Positions 47,640 through 59,276 of a stretch of DNA of 64,000 nucleotides are shown one piece after another. How positions within the stretch are numbered: position 1 is the stretch's first letter; every line of letters starts with the position of its first letter. The position numbers and the translations under genes were made by a program. The notes under the pieces were generated by a model. That model was not told the origin of the DNA. It worked only from the letters and a program-made list of their open reading frames with translations, and did not search any database. This DNA comes from Garcia nutans (taxonomy: Eukaryota > Streptophyta > Magnoliopsida > Malpighiales > Euphorbiaceae), in the NCBI GenBank assembly GCA_947685225.1, contig CANTUV010000003.1, positions 442,001 to 506,000 of the forward strand. The letters are read 5' to 3'.

Positions 47640-49024
47640 AAAAGGCAATTGAGACATTAGTTTGTATATTAATATTTCTTTTACAAATCAACCAATATAT
47701 GTTATAATATATAATATATATTAATATATATTAGCTTGTATATTTATATTTCTTTTGCAAATCAATTGATATATGTTATTATATGTTTCATATAACAATA
47801 TATCAATTGCATACTGATATTTCTTTTACAAATCAACAGATATATGTTGTTATATATAATATATATGAATATATAATAATATATATCAGTTTGTATTTTG
47901 GTATTTCTTTTTGCAAATCAATTGATAGATGTTGCTATATGCAATATATACCAACATACATTAGTTAGTCTACTAATTTTATTTTTTAAATCAACTAATA
48001 TATTTTATTATATGTAAAATATATAAATATATAATAACATATATCAGATTGTATATTGATATTTCTTTAGCAAATTAACTGATATATATTGTTATATATA
48101 ACTTATATGAACATATAACAACATATACCAGCTGCATACTGATAATTTTTTTTAAATAATCTGATATATGTTGTTATATATAATATATATAAAAACATAT
48201 AATAAGATATATCAGTTGTATATTGATATTTCTTTTTACATCAACTAATCTATGTTATTATATGTAACATATATCAATTGTATACTGATATTTTTTTTTT
48301 CAAATCAACTGATATATATTGTTATATATATATATCACATATATCAATATATATTAGTTTATATATTGATATTTTATTATAAATCAACTAATATATATTG
48401 TTATATATAACATATATTAATATACAACTTCAAGACAAAAATATATATGTATATATATGAACATACAACAACATATATTAGTTTATATATTAATATTTTA
48501 TTGTTAATCAATTGATATATGTTGTTATGTGTAATATATATCAACATATATCTGTTTTATATTGAAATTATTTTTCCAAATCAATTGATATATGTTATTA
48601 TATATGTAACATATAATAATATATATTAATTATGTATTAACATATATCAGTTCTATGCTAATATTTTTTTTCCAAGTCAATTGAAGTATGTTATTATATA
48701 TAACATATATTAATATATAACAATATATATTAATTTTATATTGATATTTTATTATAAATCAATTGATATATGTTATTATATATAACATATATCAATATAT
48801 AACAACATATATCGGTTATATATTGATATTTTACTGCAAATTAATTGATATATATTGTTATATATATAATATATATCAACATATATATATATATATATTA
48901 ATTTTTATGTTAATATTTTATTGTAAATCAACTAATATATGTTGTTATATGTAACATATTTATTACATATAACAACATATATTAATTTATATATTGATAT
49001 TTTATTATAAATCAACTGATATAT
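47640..49024. repeat. TA-rich palindromic minisatellite (left part)
   Basis: About 15-18 degenerate units of 70-105 bp follow one another. Each has 'aaatcaactgatatatgttg', then 'ttatatataacatatat' and 'caacatatatcag', then 'tattgatattt'. The core is nearly self-complementary (TGATATATGTTG against CAACATATATCA). The same array continues at 59139-59276 after the nested insertion. Confidence 0.9.
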
Positions 49025-51898
49025 TACAACACCCTTATATCCCATATTTATATAATGCACACACCCAGTATATTACAATACATTTATAGAATACAAGAAT
49101 ATTATGGTACAATATAAAAAATAATAATAACTTATACATTAATAATAAATATAAGAAATTTATACATATAAGTTTAATACATCAATAAATTTCATAAGAA
49201 AATCTATGAAAAAATTTTACCAGAGCTTTGTCGGTAAATTGGACAAATCCCAAAAATCAATCAGCCAACAACCTGCGAGAAAATAACACTCCCAAAATAC
49301 ATTTATCCAAATTTCCTCATTTCACCCAAACTTCTCAAGAATCTTCAAAAATATTCATTATTTCATATATATATATATACACAAATACTTAACAAACATA
49401 GTTAATATACATAATATATATATATATCCTCAGAATATTGAAAAACATTGCTTAACTCATACATATTGCATAAAAGTAACTAATATGTGCAAAAACCAAA
49501 GTGCGTTAAAATTGAAATATACATGTAATGTTGCATCGACTGTTCGGTCTCATGGCAAAAACTTTAAATTCTAAAATAACTCTAAAGCTAGGCCTAGTCA
49601 GGTCTAGTAGGGTTGTCTGCCTCTATCCTATCACATGTGCAATCGTACATACATTGATAACAATGATGATTTTTAAACAATGCATTATATATTTCTTTAT
49701 GACATTGAATTCATTATGCTTCAATGTAACATATTGCTCATAAAGTTCAATAACATCTTATGAACACATACATTAGGCCCAAAAGTGCCTATACAATGGT
49801 CAAGTTTTAGAAATATTGATTTGGATTATTGCGACACTCAAGATTTGAGTTCCATATCATACCGCCTGAAGGCGCATCCCCTATCGAAACTAGGGTTCTA
49901 AGTGTCATATAATATTATCTGTAGGTGCGTCCCTTATTGACACCAATGTATCTAACCCAAAGATGTATAAAAATGTCATAACATCTCATTGGCATGTGCC
50001 ATATTGATAGTGTCAAGTGCAATTTCTTAGAACAAGATATTATATAAGGCGACATACAACACATATTATCGTAACTCACATTTTCCAATCATATAAAATA
50101 TATTTCTTAGCAACATTCACAATTCAACATTTTTCAATCATATAAAATAGCATATTCACGTTTTTCACAATTTTTACATAAAATTGTCATTAGCCATTCT
50201 ACAATGGCTTATCATTCCATATTTCATACATTTCACACACTTTTACTTATGACAATGCACATATCATATGAAAACCCCATTCAAAGAAGCATAACACAAT
50301 CACAAAACCATATTGTTTTATGGCAAAAAAAATTTTAATTAAAATATAAGCTATCAAATTATGTACTAACTTTTAAAAGTGCCAAATTTAAGGCCAAAAC
50401 ATACTCTAACCCTTACTACTTTCAAAGCCCTTCCCTCCTTCAATTTGGTAATTACACTTACACACTCCTAAACCAAATTATAAGTAGAAATATGTCATTA
50501 GTATCATATTTCTATGCATTTTATTCAAAACAAATACTAATTACACAAACCCTAACCTAACTTCCATGAAAACCCTACATTCACCACTACCTTTACCAAA
50601 CTTCACTCTAACCTAATCATTTCTATCAACCAACCTTAAAATTATTACATATACATCAAAATAACTTCATAGCAACCCATATTAACAATTATTGAAACTC
50701 CATCAAAACTAGAAATTTCACATAATCTACAATTTAAAAAAGAAAGGCTTTTGTTTTGGAAAGAATCCTTACCAACTGTTGAAAAATCTTCAAATCTATA
50801 ACACCCCCTACATAGTCTATACACTTAACTACATAGGAGATATCACCTAACAATTACACTTGTCTATCACAAAAATTTAACCAAAATACTTCTATGTATT
50901 AATGCAGTTGTTAAACTTCCAAAGAACTACTATAACCAATCCAATATTACAAACATATATCTGTTAAATTATAAAGAACTCCTATTGTTAACTTACATTA
51001 TTATAATTCTCAAACTACTCTCAAACTTGTATAATAGTCATATAAAATTATACAGTATTGCCATGTTAACTATACAAAATACAATATTTACAATATTGTT
51101 CTTGAACCTTTATGATGGAGTTGACTAGGAACGTAAATCTCTCACTTTGCAGTCTTAACTCTTCATGTTTGATCTATGCCTCAGAAAATAGTTCTAACAT
51201 GCTAAGCAAAGCTTAATGGTGCTTATGTATTCACAATATGTAAGAAAAATTAAAGGAAAGAGATCTAAACATTTAATAGTTTAGAAATAATAAAAAACAA
51301 TACTTTCCGAACATTAACTAAAGAAATTAATAAATCCATTGAACCTTGAAATATTAAACATGATTAAATGCAAAATCAATTAATTTAACAATAATCATAT
51401 AACACATTATTTTCAATGTAGATAACTTCTTTAATTATGCCCATATATACTGAACTCAGATTCTTGGTTTGGATAATGGGTCACTGTTGGCAATTTAATC
51501 CCCACTATATAAAATTTTGGACAATGGTCTGCTATGGTACAAATGCCCACTGAATATGGTGACACAGAGTGTCTATTGATGGCACAGAGTGCCCATTATC
51601 ACTTTGAATATCCTCCCTTTAGCTAGCCATTCAATCACAAGCTAGATCTAAAATTAGTATAATTTGGGCAATTCAGTAGTTATTAATTAACAATAAATCA
51701 TGTCCAACACTTCAATGGAATAGTTCTTTGATCGACACTTGGTATCACACCTATTTTATCATATATTCAAATAAATCTGTTACACTACTTATTAGGGTTG
51801 ATTTCAAAAAGAAATTCTTTACACTTTGAGGACTTATAATCATCATGGCTAGAATTAAAAATGAAAAACAAAGCAAAAAGTTATTTTGGCAATTTCCT

Positions 51899-52128
51899 CA
51901 GGTGACGCGCCCAATGACATGGCTGTGTTAGCCATGTCATTTAAATTGCATTATAGTAGCTGCGACACGCCCAGTGATGCGGGTGTGTCACTGGTCGTGT
52001 CATTTATTTTTATCACAGTATCTATGACACACCCAATGACGCGGGCGGGTTCCTGGTCGTGTCATCAACACTGGAACACAGCAATGTTGACATGCCCAAT
52101 GACATGGTTGTGTCACTGATTATGTCAA
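51899..52128. repeat. Hairpin minisatellite (GACACGCCCAATGAC...GTCGTGTCA) in LTR C
   Basis: About four units of roughly 60 bp, for example gacacgcccagtgatgcggg then tgtgtcactggtcgtgtcat. The truncated 5' LTR of this element breaks inside the second unit of this array (58612-58621). Confidence 0.85.
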
Positions 52129-52670
52129 GCAAAGTTCTATATTTTGAACACTTATCAACTTAAACTCCATATATCCAAATATATGATAACAATAGATCAA
52201 AAATAATTTCTTTAACATAAAAAGAGCTTACATCAAATATTTTCAGTAAAAACTCTTTAAAGACAACTTAATCAATCACTTCAATCAATCAAATTCATAG
52301 AAATTTAGATAGTTGCAAATCAAAAATACATAAGCACATACCTCTTTAAACTCTTCTTTTTTCTCTAATCACTTGTTGATAATCTCAACTTTTCCAGGTT
52401 ATTCTTCTAAAAACTTATATCTAGATGTGATTTCCTCTTAAGTTTTGTTTAAAGTCTTAGAAAGAAGAAAGAAAGGAGGAGTTTTTGGTGGTGAGGGTGG
52501 TGATGAACGTGGAAAGAAGAAAGAAGAAGAGAGAAGCTTCTACACATACACATACCTATCCACACATATATATGGCTTAATATAGTGCGGCCACTCTCAT
52601 TTTAACTAGGGTGCACCCTCACTTTTAACCTTTGATTATAATTCAATTTTTAGTCATGTAAAACCATAAT

Positions 52671-52785
52671 TTAATATTTATGGGGTTAGTCCAGCGGGCT
52701 AGCGACCCAACCCACTAGGGGAAGGTCGCGGGTTTGAACCCCCACAAAATGTATTTCCGGGGGTTTGAACCTTTTTAATTAAAAA
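52671..52785 (+). mobile_element. tRNA-derived SINE
   Basis: Pol III boxes are visible: A box TAGTCCAGCGG (52687-52697, full match to TRGYNNARNGG) and B box GGTTTGAACCC (52731-52741, one mismatch to GGTTCGANNCC). A second B-like GGTTTGAACC is at 52762-52771. An A-rich tail follows. AAACCATAA occurs at 52661-52669 and again at 52786-52794 as the target duplication. The matching place in the solo LTR C (near 46783) has an uninterrupted 'aaaatcataaaaata', consistent with insertion here only. Confidence 0.85.
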
Positions 52786-52920
52786 AAACCATAAAAATAA
52801 ATAATTTCTTCAGTAAATTTTTGAGATTCACTATTTAAATCACTTATCCATACCCTTTATATCATAATCAATTATCAATATTAAATTAAGAGTTTAGTAT
52901 CTAAAATTTTAAACATTACA

Positions 52921-52937
52921 ATTCTCCGCCACTAAAG
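52921..52937 (-). other. Polypurine tract of C (interrupted)
   Basis: The minus strand reads ctttagtggcggagaat directly before TGTAATG. It corresponds to the more purine-pure tracts of X1 and X2 and is partly eroded. Confidence 0.55.
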
Positions 52938-52968
52938 AAATTTCATCCTCAAAATTTACCTGTGATGC

Positions 52969-54317
52969 TTAAAACAATTGAGGGTATTGTTGTCTCATCA
53001 TCTCTTCGCTTTCCCAAGTGGCTTTCTCTATCGAATGATTTCTCCACAACACTTTTACTAAAAGAACGCACTTATTACGCAACTCCTTTATTTCACGAGC
53101 TAAGATAGCCACTAGTTCTTCTTCATAATTCAAATCTGGCTGAATTTCAATGGACTTTATTTGAATCACATGTGAAGGATCTTATCTATATCGTCTAAGC
53201 ATGGACACATGAAAAACATTATGAATCGTAGCCAGTTCTGGAGACAAAACTAGTCGATAAGCTATTGGACCTACACGTTCAAGTATTTCATATAGCCTAA
53301 TAAACCTAGGACTTAGTTAACCTTTCTTTCCAAAGTGAAGAACTTTCTTCCACAGTGATACTTTTAAAAATACCTCATCTTCCAAGATATATTCAATATC
53401 ATGTTGTTTCAAATCTGCATAAGATTTCTGTCTTTTCCTTGCAATTTGTAATTGATCCTTGATAACCTTCACTTTGTCTTCAGTTTATCTTATGAGATCA
53501 GGTCCCACAAGTTTGCTCTCATTCAATTCCACCCAACACAATGGAGTTATACACTTTCTTCCGTATAGTGCTTCATATGGCGCTATCCCAATACTCATTT
53601 GACAGTTGTTGTTATAGGTAAATTCTACTAAAGGAAAATATCTATCCCAACTATCTTCAAAATCGATTACACAACTTTTAAACATACCTTCAAGTACTTG
53701 TATCACCCTTTCCAATTGACCATTAGTCTATGGATGATGGTTTCTGAAAACTTTCCCAAAATTTTAAAGTAAAGCGTGGGTCTCGATCTGAAATAATAGA
53801 CATTGGTACTCCATGAAGCCTAATTATCTCCTTAATATACAATTCAACAAGTCTATCCATTGAATAATCAACTCAAATTGGAAGGAAATGAGCTGATTTG
53901 GTTAATCGATCAACAATTACCCAAATTGTGTCATGCTTCTTTTGGGTGTTTGGAGACCAGACACAAAATCCATGGTGTTTCTATCCCATTTCCATTCTAG
54001 TATTGATATAGGTTGCAAAAGACTTGATGGAATTTGATGTTCTGCTTTGACTTATTGACACACTAAACATCGAGTCACATATTTAGTAATATCTCTCTTC
54101 ATGCCAGGCCACCAATAATGAGACTTCAAATTTTGGTACATCTTATTGCTTCCGGGATGTACAATATACGTAGTATTATGAGGTTCACCAATAATACACT
54201 TTTTAGTTCTTTCACTTCTGGTATACATAATCGACTCTTATAATACAATCCACCATCTTCTAACACAACATAATCTGGCTTTTCACCTTCATGCACTTGT
54301 TTCAAAAGTTCTAACAA
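52969..54317 (-). pseudogene. C integrase and chromodomain
   Basis: Read right to left: an N-terminal segment (54317-54126) with YVVLEDGGLYYKSRLCIP, then a heavily broken HHCC and core region. Next is a good stretch (53715-53485) with RVIQVLEGMFKSC, DSWDRYFPLVEFTYNN and ALYGRKC. The C-terminal chromodomain (53169-52969) has LVKVLWRNHSIEKATWESEE. Several stops and shifts lie between. The chromodomain places it with the Tekay/Del-like chromoviruses, as X1 and X2. Confidence 0.88.
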
Positions 54318-54449
54318 CTTTTGATTCTATTTCTGAGCTTCTATCACTTTTTGCTTTATGGTTGGTTCAACCCTTAATTTTGCTAATATAACACATTGTA
54401 TTATTTAGTTTATTTAATTTATATATACATATAGCACTATAGTATTTAT

Positions 54450-55598
54450 TTACAACATACCTGTTAAAGTCTTTCGACTTAAAGCATCAACTACCATGTT
54501 AGCTTTCCCAGTATCATAGTCGAAGATAAAATCATAATCCTTCATCAATTCCATCCATCTTCTCTGCCTTAAGTTTAGTTCTTTTTGTGTTGGCAAGTAT
54601 TTCAAACTTTTATGATCAGTGAAAATATAACACCTTTCACCATACAAGTAATGTCGCTAGATCTTAAGAGCAAATACAATAGCAGCTAACTCCAAATCAT
54701 GTATAGGGTAATTCAATTCTTGAGATTTTAATTGCATAGAAGCATAAGCAATTATCTTACCCTCTTGCATCAATACACAATAGAGTCCCTGATGAGAAGC
54801 ATCACTATAAATAATATAATCTTTACTTAGGGTCGGTTGTGTCAATACAGGCACTTCTGTCAACATAGCCTTCAATTGTTCAAAACTAGCTTGACACTAG
54901 GAATTCCACTCAAATTTAGTTTCTTTTCTAAGGAGCTTAGTTAAAGGAAGTGTTATCTTCGAAAACCCTTGCACAAATCTTCTATAATAACCAACTAACC
55001 CAAGAAAACTCCAGACTTCTATTATATTCTTTGGTGGCTTCCAATTCAAAATAGTCTCAATTTTACTAGGATCCACATAAATATCATTAGCTGATATTAC
55101 ATGACCTAGAAATGCTACTTCCGTCAACCAAAAATCACATTTTGATAATTTAGCATACAATTGAGTCTCCCTTAGTGTTTGTAATACAATTCTCAAATGC
55201 TTATCATGATCCTCTTTATTTCTAGAATAAAACAATATGTCATCAATGAAAACAACTACAAACTGGTCTAAATAAGATTTAAAGACTCAATTCATCAAGT
55301 CTATAAAAGCTGCTGGAGCATTAGTTAAGCCAAAGGGCATAACCAAAAATTCATAATGTCCATATCGAGTTCTAAAATCTATCTTCGAAATATCTTCTTC
55401 TTTAATTTTCATCTGATAATAATCCGATTTAAGATCAATCTTAGAGAAAACACCCGCTCCCCTCAACTGATCAAACAAGTCAACAATCCTAGGTAACAGA
55501 TACTTATTCTTAATAGTCACTTTATTCAACTGTCGATAATCTATACATAATCTTAAGGTACCATCCTTCTTCTTTACAAACAAAATTGGTGTACCCAA
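54450..55598 (-). pseudogene. C reverse transcriptase and RNase H
   Basis: One frame runs through almost the whole region. RT motifs: [50 protein letters not shown], the catalytic FIDD in [13 protein letters not shown], and FLGHVIS. RNase H motifs: [17 protein letters not shown] (catalytic Asp), [16 protein letters not shown] (Glu), [10 protein letters not shown] (Asp), ALSRKTL. Only single nonsense codons interrupt it: TGA near 55287, TAG near 54895 and TAG near 54655. The first could come from CGA and the last from TGG. Otherwise this is the best-preserved pol in the window. Confidence 0.92.
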
Positions 55599-55719
55599 GG
55601 TGACACACTAGGTCTTATGAATCCTTTATCAAGCAATTCTTGGAGTTGCACTTTTAATTCTTTTAATTTCGGAGGTGCCATTCTATAAGGTGGAATAGAA
55701 ATTGGTGTCGTACCTGGAA

Positions 55720-56109
55720 CTACAATTTCACCAAACCTAAAATCTTTAAAGATACAACCTTACTACAGCAGTCCATAACTGCTTGATGTCGGGACAACCA
55801 ATCCATTTCCAAGATGACATCAAAGTCATGGAATGGAAGTTCAATCAAATCAGCAAAAAGTTCTACATCATGAACTCTAAGTGGACAATTTTGATATACT
55901 CCATTTACCTTCACACTATGGCCTAAGAGATTTGTAACTTCTATCTCATAATCAAGTTTATCAACACACATTTTCTTTCCTAAAGCTATAGATGTACATA
56001 TATAAGAATGTGTAGAACCAGGATCTAATAATGCATACACATCAAGACCAAGTAAATAAAATTTACCAACTATAACATCAAGAGCATCCTGGTCCTCCAC
56101 AGCTTTCAT
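55720..56109 (-). pseudogene. C aspartic protease
   Basis: The open stretch has the active site LLDPGSTHSYI with its Asp intact, then LLGHSVKVNGVY, LIELPFHDFDVILEMDWLSRHQA, as in chromovirus PR. It cuts Gag-Pol in the particle. The linker to RT (55720-55598) has several stops. Confidence 0.88.
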
Positions 56110-56220
56110 GGCATAAGCCCTAGCTGGAGCACTGCCTCAAGTCTGAGGTCTATCCACTATTTGAGATCCTCTCTACTGACTAACACTGGGTCGGCCACCT
56201 CTACTTGTCCTACGGCCTGA

Positions 56221-57290
56221 CTAAGACCTCTGTACAGAACTATGTCCTTCAACAACATCTAGTTCTTTTATCGTTGGACAATCTCTAATTTTATGCTCCA
56301 AAGAACCACATTTCAAATAAGCCCCCTTTTGATACCAGCAATCTTCACTTGCATGGCCCTTACCACAATATTGACAAGGTGTAGTAACAACCATTGAAGA
56401 TGAGCCTGTAGCCACTCCAAACCTACCACCTTTAGATTTCTGAAAACTAGCTCCACTTCCTCTACCAGGCCCCTTAGTTTGGGCTTAAATATTTCTTTGT
56501 CTTTTCTAGCCACCTTGTTGTTGTTCACTAGAAAATCCCTTCTTTGATTGTTGTTTTCTTCCTTGCTCTTGTTTAATCTCATTTTCTATAGCAACTGCTA
56601 CATTAACAAGAGTGGAAAACTCTTTAATCATCATCGCTACTAAATACACCCGAATCTAACTGTTCAAACCCTGTTCAAACCGCTTACACTTCTCTTCCTC
56701 AAATGCAACTAACTCTAGAAAATATTTCCTGAGGTGAACAAACTGCATCTCATATTTAGACACAGATGATTACCTTTGCTTAAGATACAAAAACTCCTGG
56801 CGCTTCTCCTCTAAATAAATCTCACAAATATATTCCTTTTTAAATTCTTCTTGGAAAAATGCCCAAGTGAGTCTACCTGCGAGTACACCTTTTTGCTTTG
56901 TATCCCATTAAGCATAAGCTTGATCCTGTAACAAGCAAACTACACACTCTAATCTTTCCTCGTCAGTACAATACAAAATATCAAAAACTCTCACAATCCT
57001 CTCCATCCAATACTTCGCTACTGAAGACTCATCAGTATCACGAGCTTTAAAATCTTCTGCTCCCAATTTTCTAATTCTCTCCACTGGAGATCTTTGGGAC
57101 ACTTGTGGTGGAGGTTGTGTAGGAGGAGCAACTCTTACAATTTTCTTGAGAACTTCCCCCATATTTCTCACAAATTAGGGATCTAATGGAATTTGTTCCA
57201 CAGAAGGTTCCGATGGCTGCTGATTTCCCACACTAGCTTGACTGTGTGAGGATGCAACTTGTTCTCTACACCTTGATGGCATTCAATGGC
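56221..57290 (-). pseudogene. C gag with zinc knuckles
   Basis: Gag begins near 57285 (MAIECHQ in a short frame). The retrotransposon gag domain (57090-56640) shows ERIRKLGAEDFKA, AKYWMERIVRVFD, ECVVCLLQDQAYA and, after stops, FFQEEFKKEY and EFLYLKQ. Two knuckles lie near 56360-56285: CQYCGKGHASEDC, then a second one whose first Cys is replaced by Tyr (YLKCGSLEHKIRDC). Stops and shifts (56908, 56583, 56768) break the frame. Confidence 0.85.
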
Positions 57291-57412
57291 CATCTTATAC
57301 CTTTAAACATTAAAAATCAACTACATTAAACATTTATTCAATTATATAGTTCACATAGCAATGATAGTTATACTTCTTTTTTCTTTTAACCCATAATTTA
57401 GGACCGCCTAAA

Positions 57413-57427
57413 CCTATTCTGATACCA
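57413..57427 (-). promoter_or_regulatory. Primer binding site of C (initiator Met tRNA)
   Basis: The minus strand reads TGGTATCAGAATAGG, six bases after the LTR end. TGGTATCAGAGC is the usual plant tRNA-iMet site; positions 1-10 match. Confidence 0.85.
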
Positions 57428-57433
57428 ACTAAA

Positions 57434-58621
57434 TGTAACACCCCTAATGTAGTCTATACACTTAACTACATAGAAGATGTCACCTAACAATTAGACTTAT
57501 CTATATACATATCACTAAAATTTAACCAAAATACTTCTATGTATTAATGCAGTTGTTAAACTTCCAAAGAACTACTATAACCAATCCAATATTACAAACA
57601 TATATCTATTAAATTGTAAAGAACTCCTATTGTTAACTTACACTATTATAATTCTCAAACTACTCTCAAACTTGTCCAACTATCATACAAAATTATAAAG
57701 TATTGCCATGTGAACTATACAAAATACAATATTTACAATATTATTCTTGAACCTTTATGATGCAATAGACCAGGAATGTAAATCTCTCACTCTATAATCT
57801 CAACTTTTCTTGTTTGATCTACGCGTCAGAAAACAGTTCTAACATGCTATGCAAAGCTTAGTGATGCTTATGTATTCACAATATGCAAGAAAAATTAAAG
57901 GAAAAAGATCTAAACATTAAATAGTTTAGAAACAATAAAAAACATTACTTTCAAAACATTAACTAAAGAAATTAATAAATGCATTGAACCTTGAAATACT
58001 AAACACGATTAAATGCAAAATCGATTAATTTAACAATAACCATATAACACATTATTTTCAAAGTAGATAACTTCTTTAATTATGCCTATACACACTGAAC
58101 TCATATTCTAGATTTGGATAATAGGTCACTATCAGCAATTTAATGCCCCCTATATAAAATTTTGGCCAATAGCCCACTATGGCACAAATGGCCACTAAAT
58201 ATGGTGACACAGAGTGTCTATTGATGGCACAGAGTGCCCACAATCACTTTGGATATCCTCCCTTTGGCTAGCTATTCAATCCCAAGCTAGATCTAAAATC
58301 AGTATGATTTGGGCAATTCAATAGTTATTAATTAACATTAAATCATGCACAACACTTCAATGAAATAGTTCTTTGATCGACACTTGGTATCACACCTATT
58401 TTATCATATATTCAAATAAATCTGTTACACTACTTATTAGGGTTGATTTCAAAAAGAAATTCTTTACACTTTGAGGACTTATAATTATTATGGCTAGAAT
58501 TAAAAATGAAAAACAAAGCAAAAAGTTATTTTGGCAATTTCCTCAGGTGACGCGCCTAATGACATGGCTGTGTTACTGGCCATGTCATTTAAATTGCATT
58601 ATAGTAGCTGCGACACGCCCA
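57434..58621 (-). mobile_element. 5' LTR of chromovirus C, truncated (1188 bp)
   Basis: It is homologous to 50797-51973 of the 3' LTR. Its outer end is TGGGCGTGTCGC instead of TGTAATGTTT, at a GACACGCCCA unit of the hairpin array. It is followed directly by AAATC, the exact TSD partner of 50792-50796. Confidence 0.9.
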
Positions 58622-59138
58622 AAATCCACCTTGAATCCTTAGTAATTCTTGTGAAATAAGGAGTAATTGAAGATGAAAAAACATCCCTTAGCCATCCATG
58701 AAATTTGGCCTCACTCGAAAGAAGAAAAATAAGAAATTTTGACTTTTTATGAGATGAAATTCTCATATACGATTCTTAAAGGGGGAGACTTTGTGGTTTA
58801 TCTATCTCAATAATTTTTATGATTGGTTCAAAGAACAACTCGAGATTGAATTTTTATTTTTATGTCTTCTTAACCATTAATTAAGTAAAAAATAATTAAT
58901 TATTAGATATTTTTCTTCTTCCATCCATAATTATTTTAATTTCTATTTTTTTAACTTTTTATTTTTTAACTTTTGACTTTTACTTTTTGACTTCTTATTT
59001 TTAGTGAAATGTATAATTTGTATATATCTTGCATATATATTAACTATACATTATTCATATTCTTCTTCCAATATATTAATTAACCCTTCCACATTATAAT
59101 TCAATTATGTTTACTAAAAATATGGGTGTTACATAAAT

Positions 59139-59276
59139 GTTATTATATATAACGTATATTAATATATAGCAACATATATCAGTTGTAAATTGATAGTTCA
59201 TTTGCAAATTAATTAATATATGTTGTAATATATGAATATATATCGATATTTTTTATATAATTTTTATAGAATATGT
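59139..59276. repeat. TA-rich palindromic minisatellite (right part)
   Basis: One to two more units of the array at 47640-49024 ('gcaacatatatcagttgt', 'aattaatatatgttgt'), confirming that 49025-59133 is an insertion into that array. Confidence 0.85.

Larger units (their letters stand above)
50797..52920 (-). mobile_element. 3' LTR of chromovirus C (2124 bp including a SINE)
   Basis: On the minus strand it begins TGTAATGTTTAAAA right after the PPT and ends GGTGTTATA, where other copies have GTTACA. It contains the GC-rich hairpin repeat (51899-52128) and a SINE (52671-52785). Confidence 0.9.
50797..58621 (-). mobile_element. Chromovirus C (Ty3/gypsy, Tekay/Del-like), 7.8 kb, with truncated 5' LTR
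   Basis: Minus-strand order: 5' LTR (58621-57434), PBS, gag, PR, RT, RNase H, integrase with chromodomain, PPT, 3' LTR (52920-50797). Perfect TSDs AAATC lie at 50792-50796 and 58622-58626. The 5' LTR is 1188 bp and lacks the first 930 bp or so of the 2124-bp 3' LTR. Where both exist the two LTRs are about 93-95% alike by eye. Coding regions are readable for long stretches with scattered stops. Confidence 0.9.
49025..59133 (-). mobile_element. Solo chromovirus LTR of the X/E family, split by element C
   Basis: The pieces are 49025-50796 and 58622-59133. The plus-strand left end TACAACACCC and right end GGGTGTTACA correspond to minus-strand TGTAACACCC...GTGTTGTA. Flanking pentamers are TATAT (49020-49024) and TAAAT (59134-59138), one mismatch. 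When C and one AAATC are removed, the sequence reads through into the 'ttcaagtg...gaattttc...ggtaag' block seen in X1 near 3770-3825. Its own internal region is absent. Confidence 0.8.
47606..59276 (+). mobile_element. CACTA-type DNA transposon end with subterminal repeats (interrupted)
   Basis: CACTATAAAAAAT followed by ggggatttagcgatggttat is a good match to plant CACTA (En/Spm) termini, which begin CACTA and carry TTAGCGACGG-like subterminal sequence. A TA-rich repeat array begins within 40 bp. The array is split by the nested insertion 49025-59133 and continues to 59276. No transposase is in the window, and the other end is not seen, so the element's extent and autonomy are unknown. Confidence 0.5.

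Noticed and set aside
47783..48954. Ile/Tyr-rich open frames in the TA-rich array
   Set aside because: They are translations of the ATATAT-rich minisatellite.
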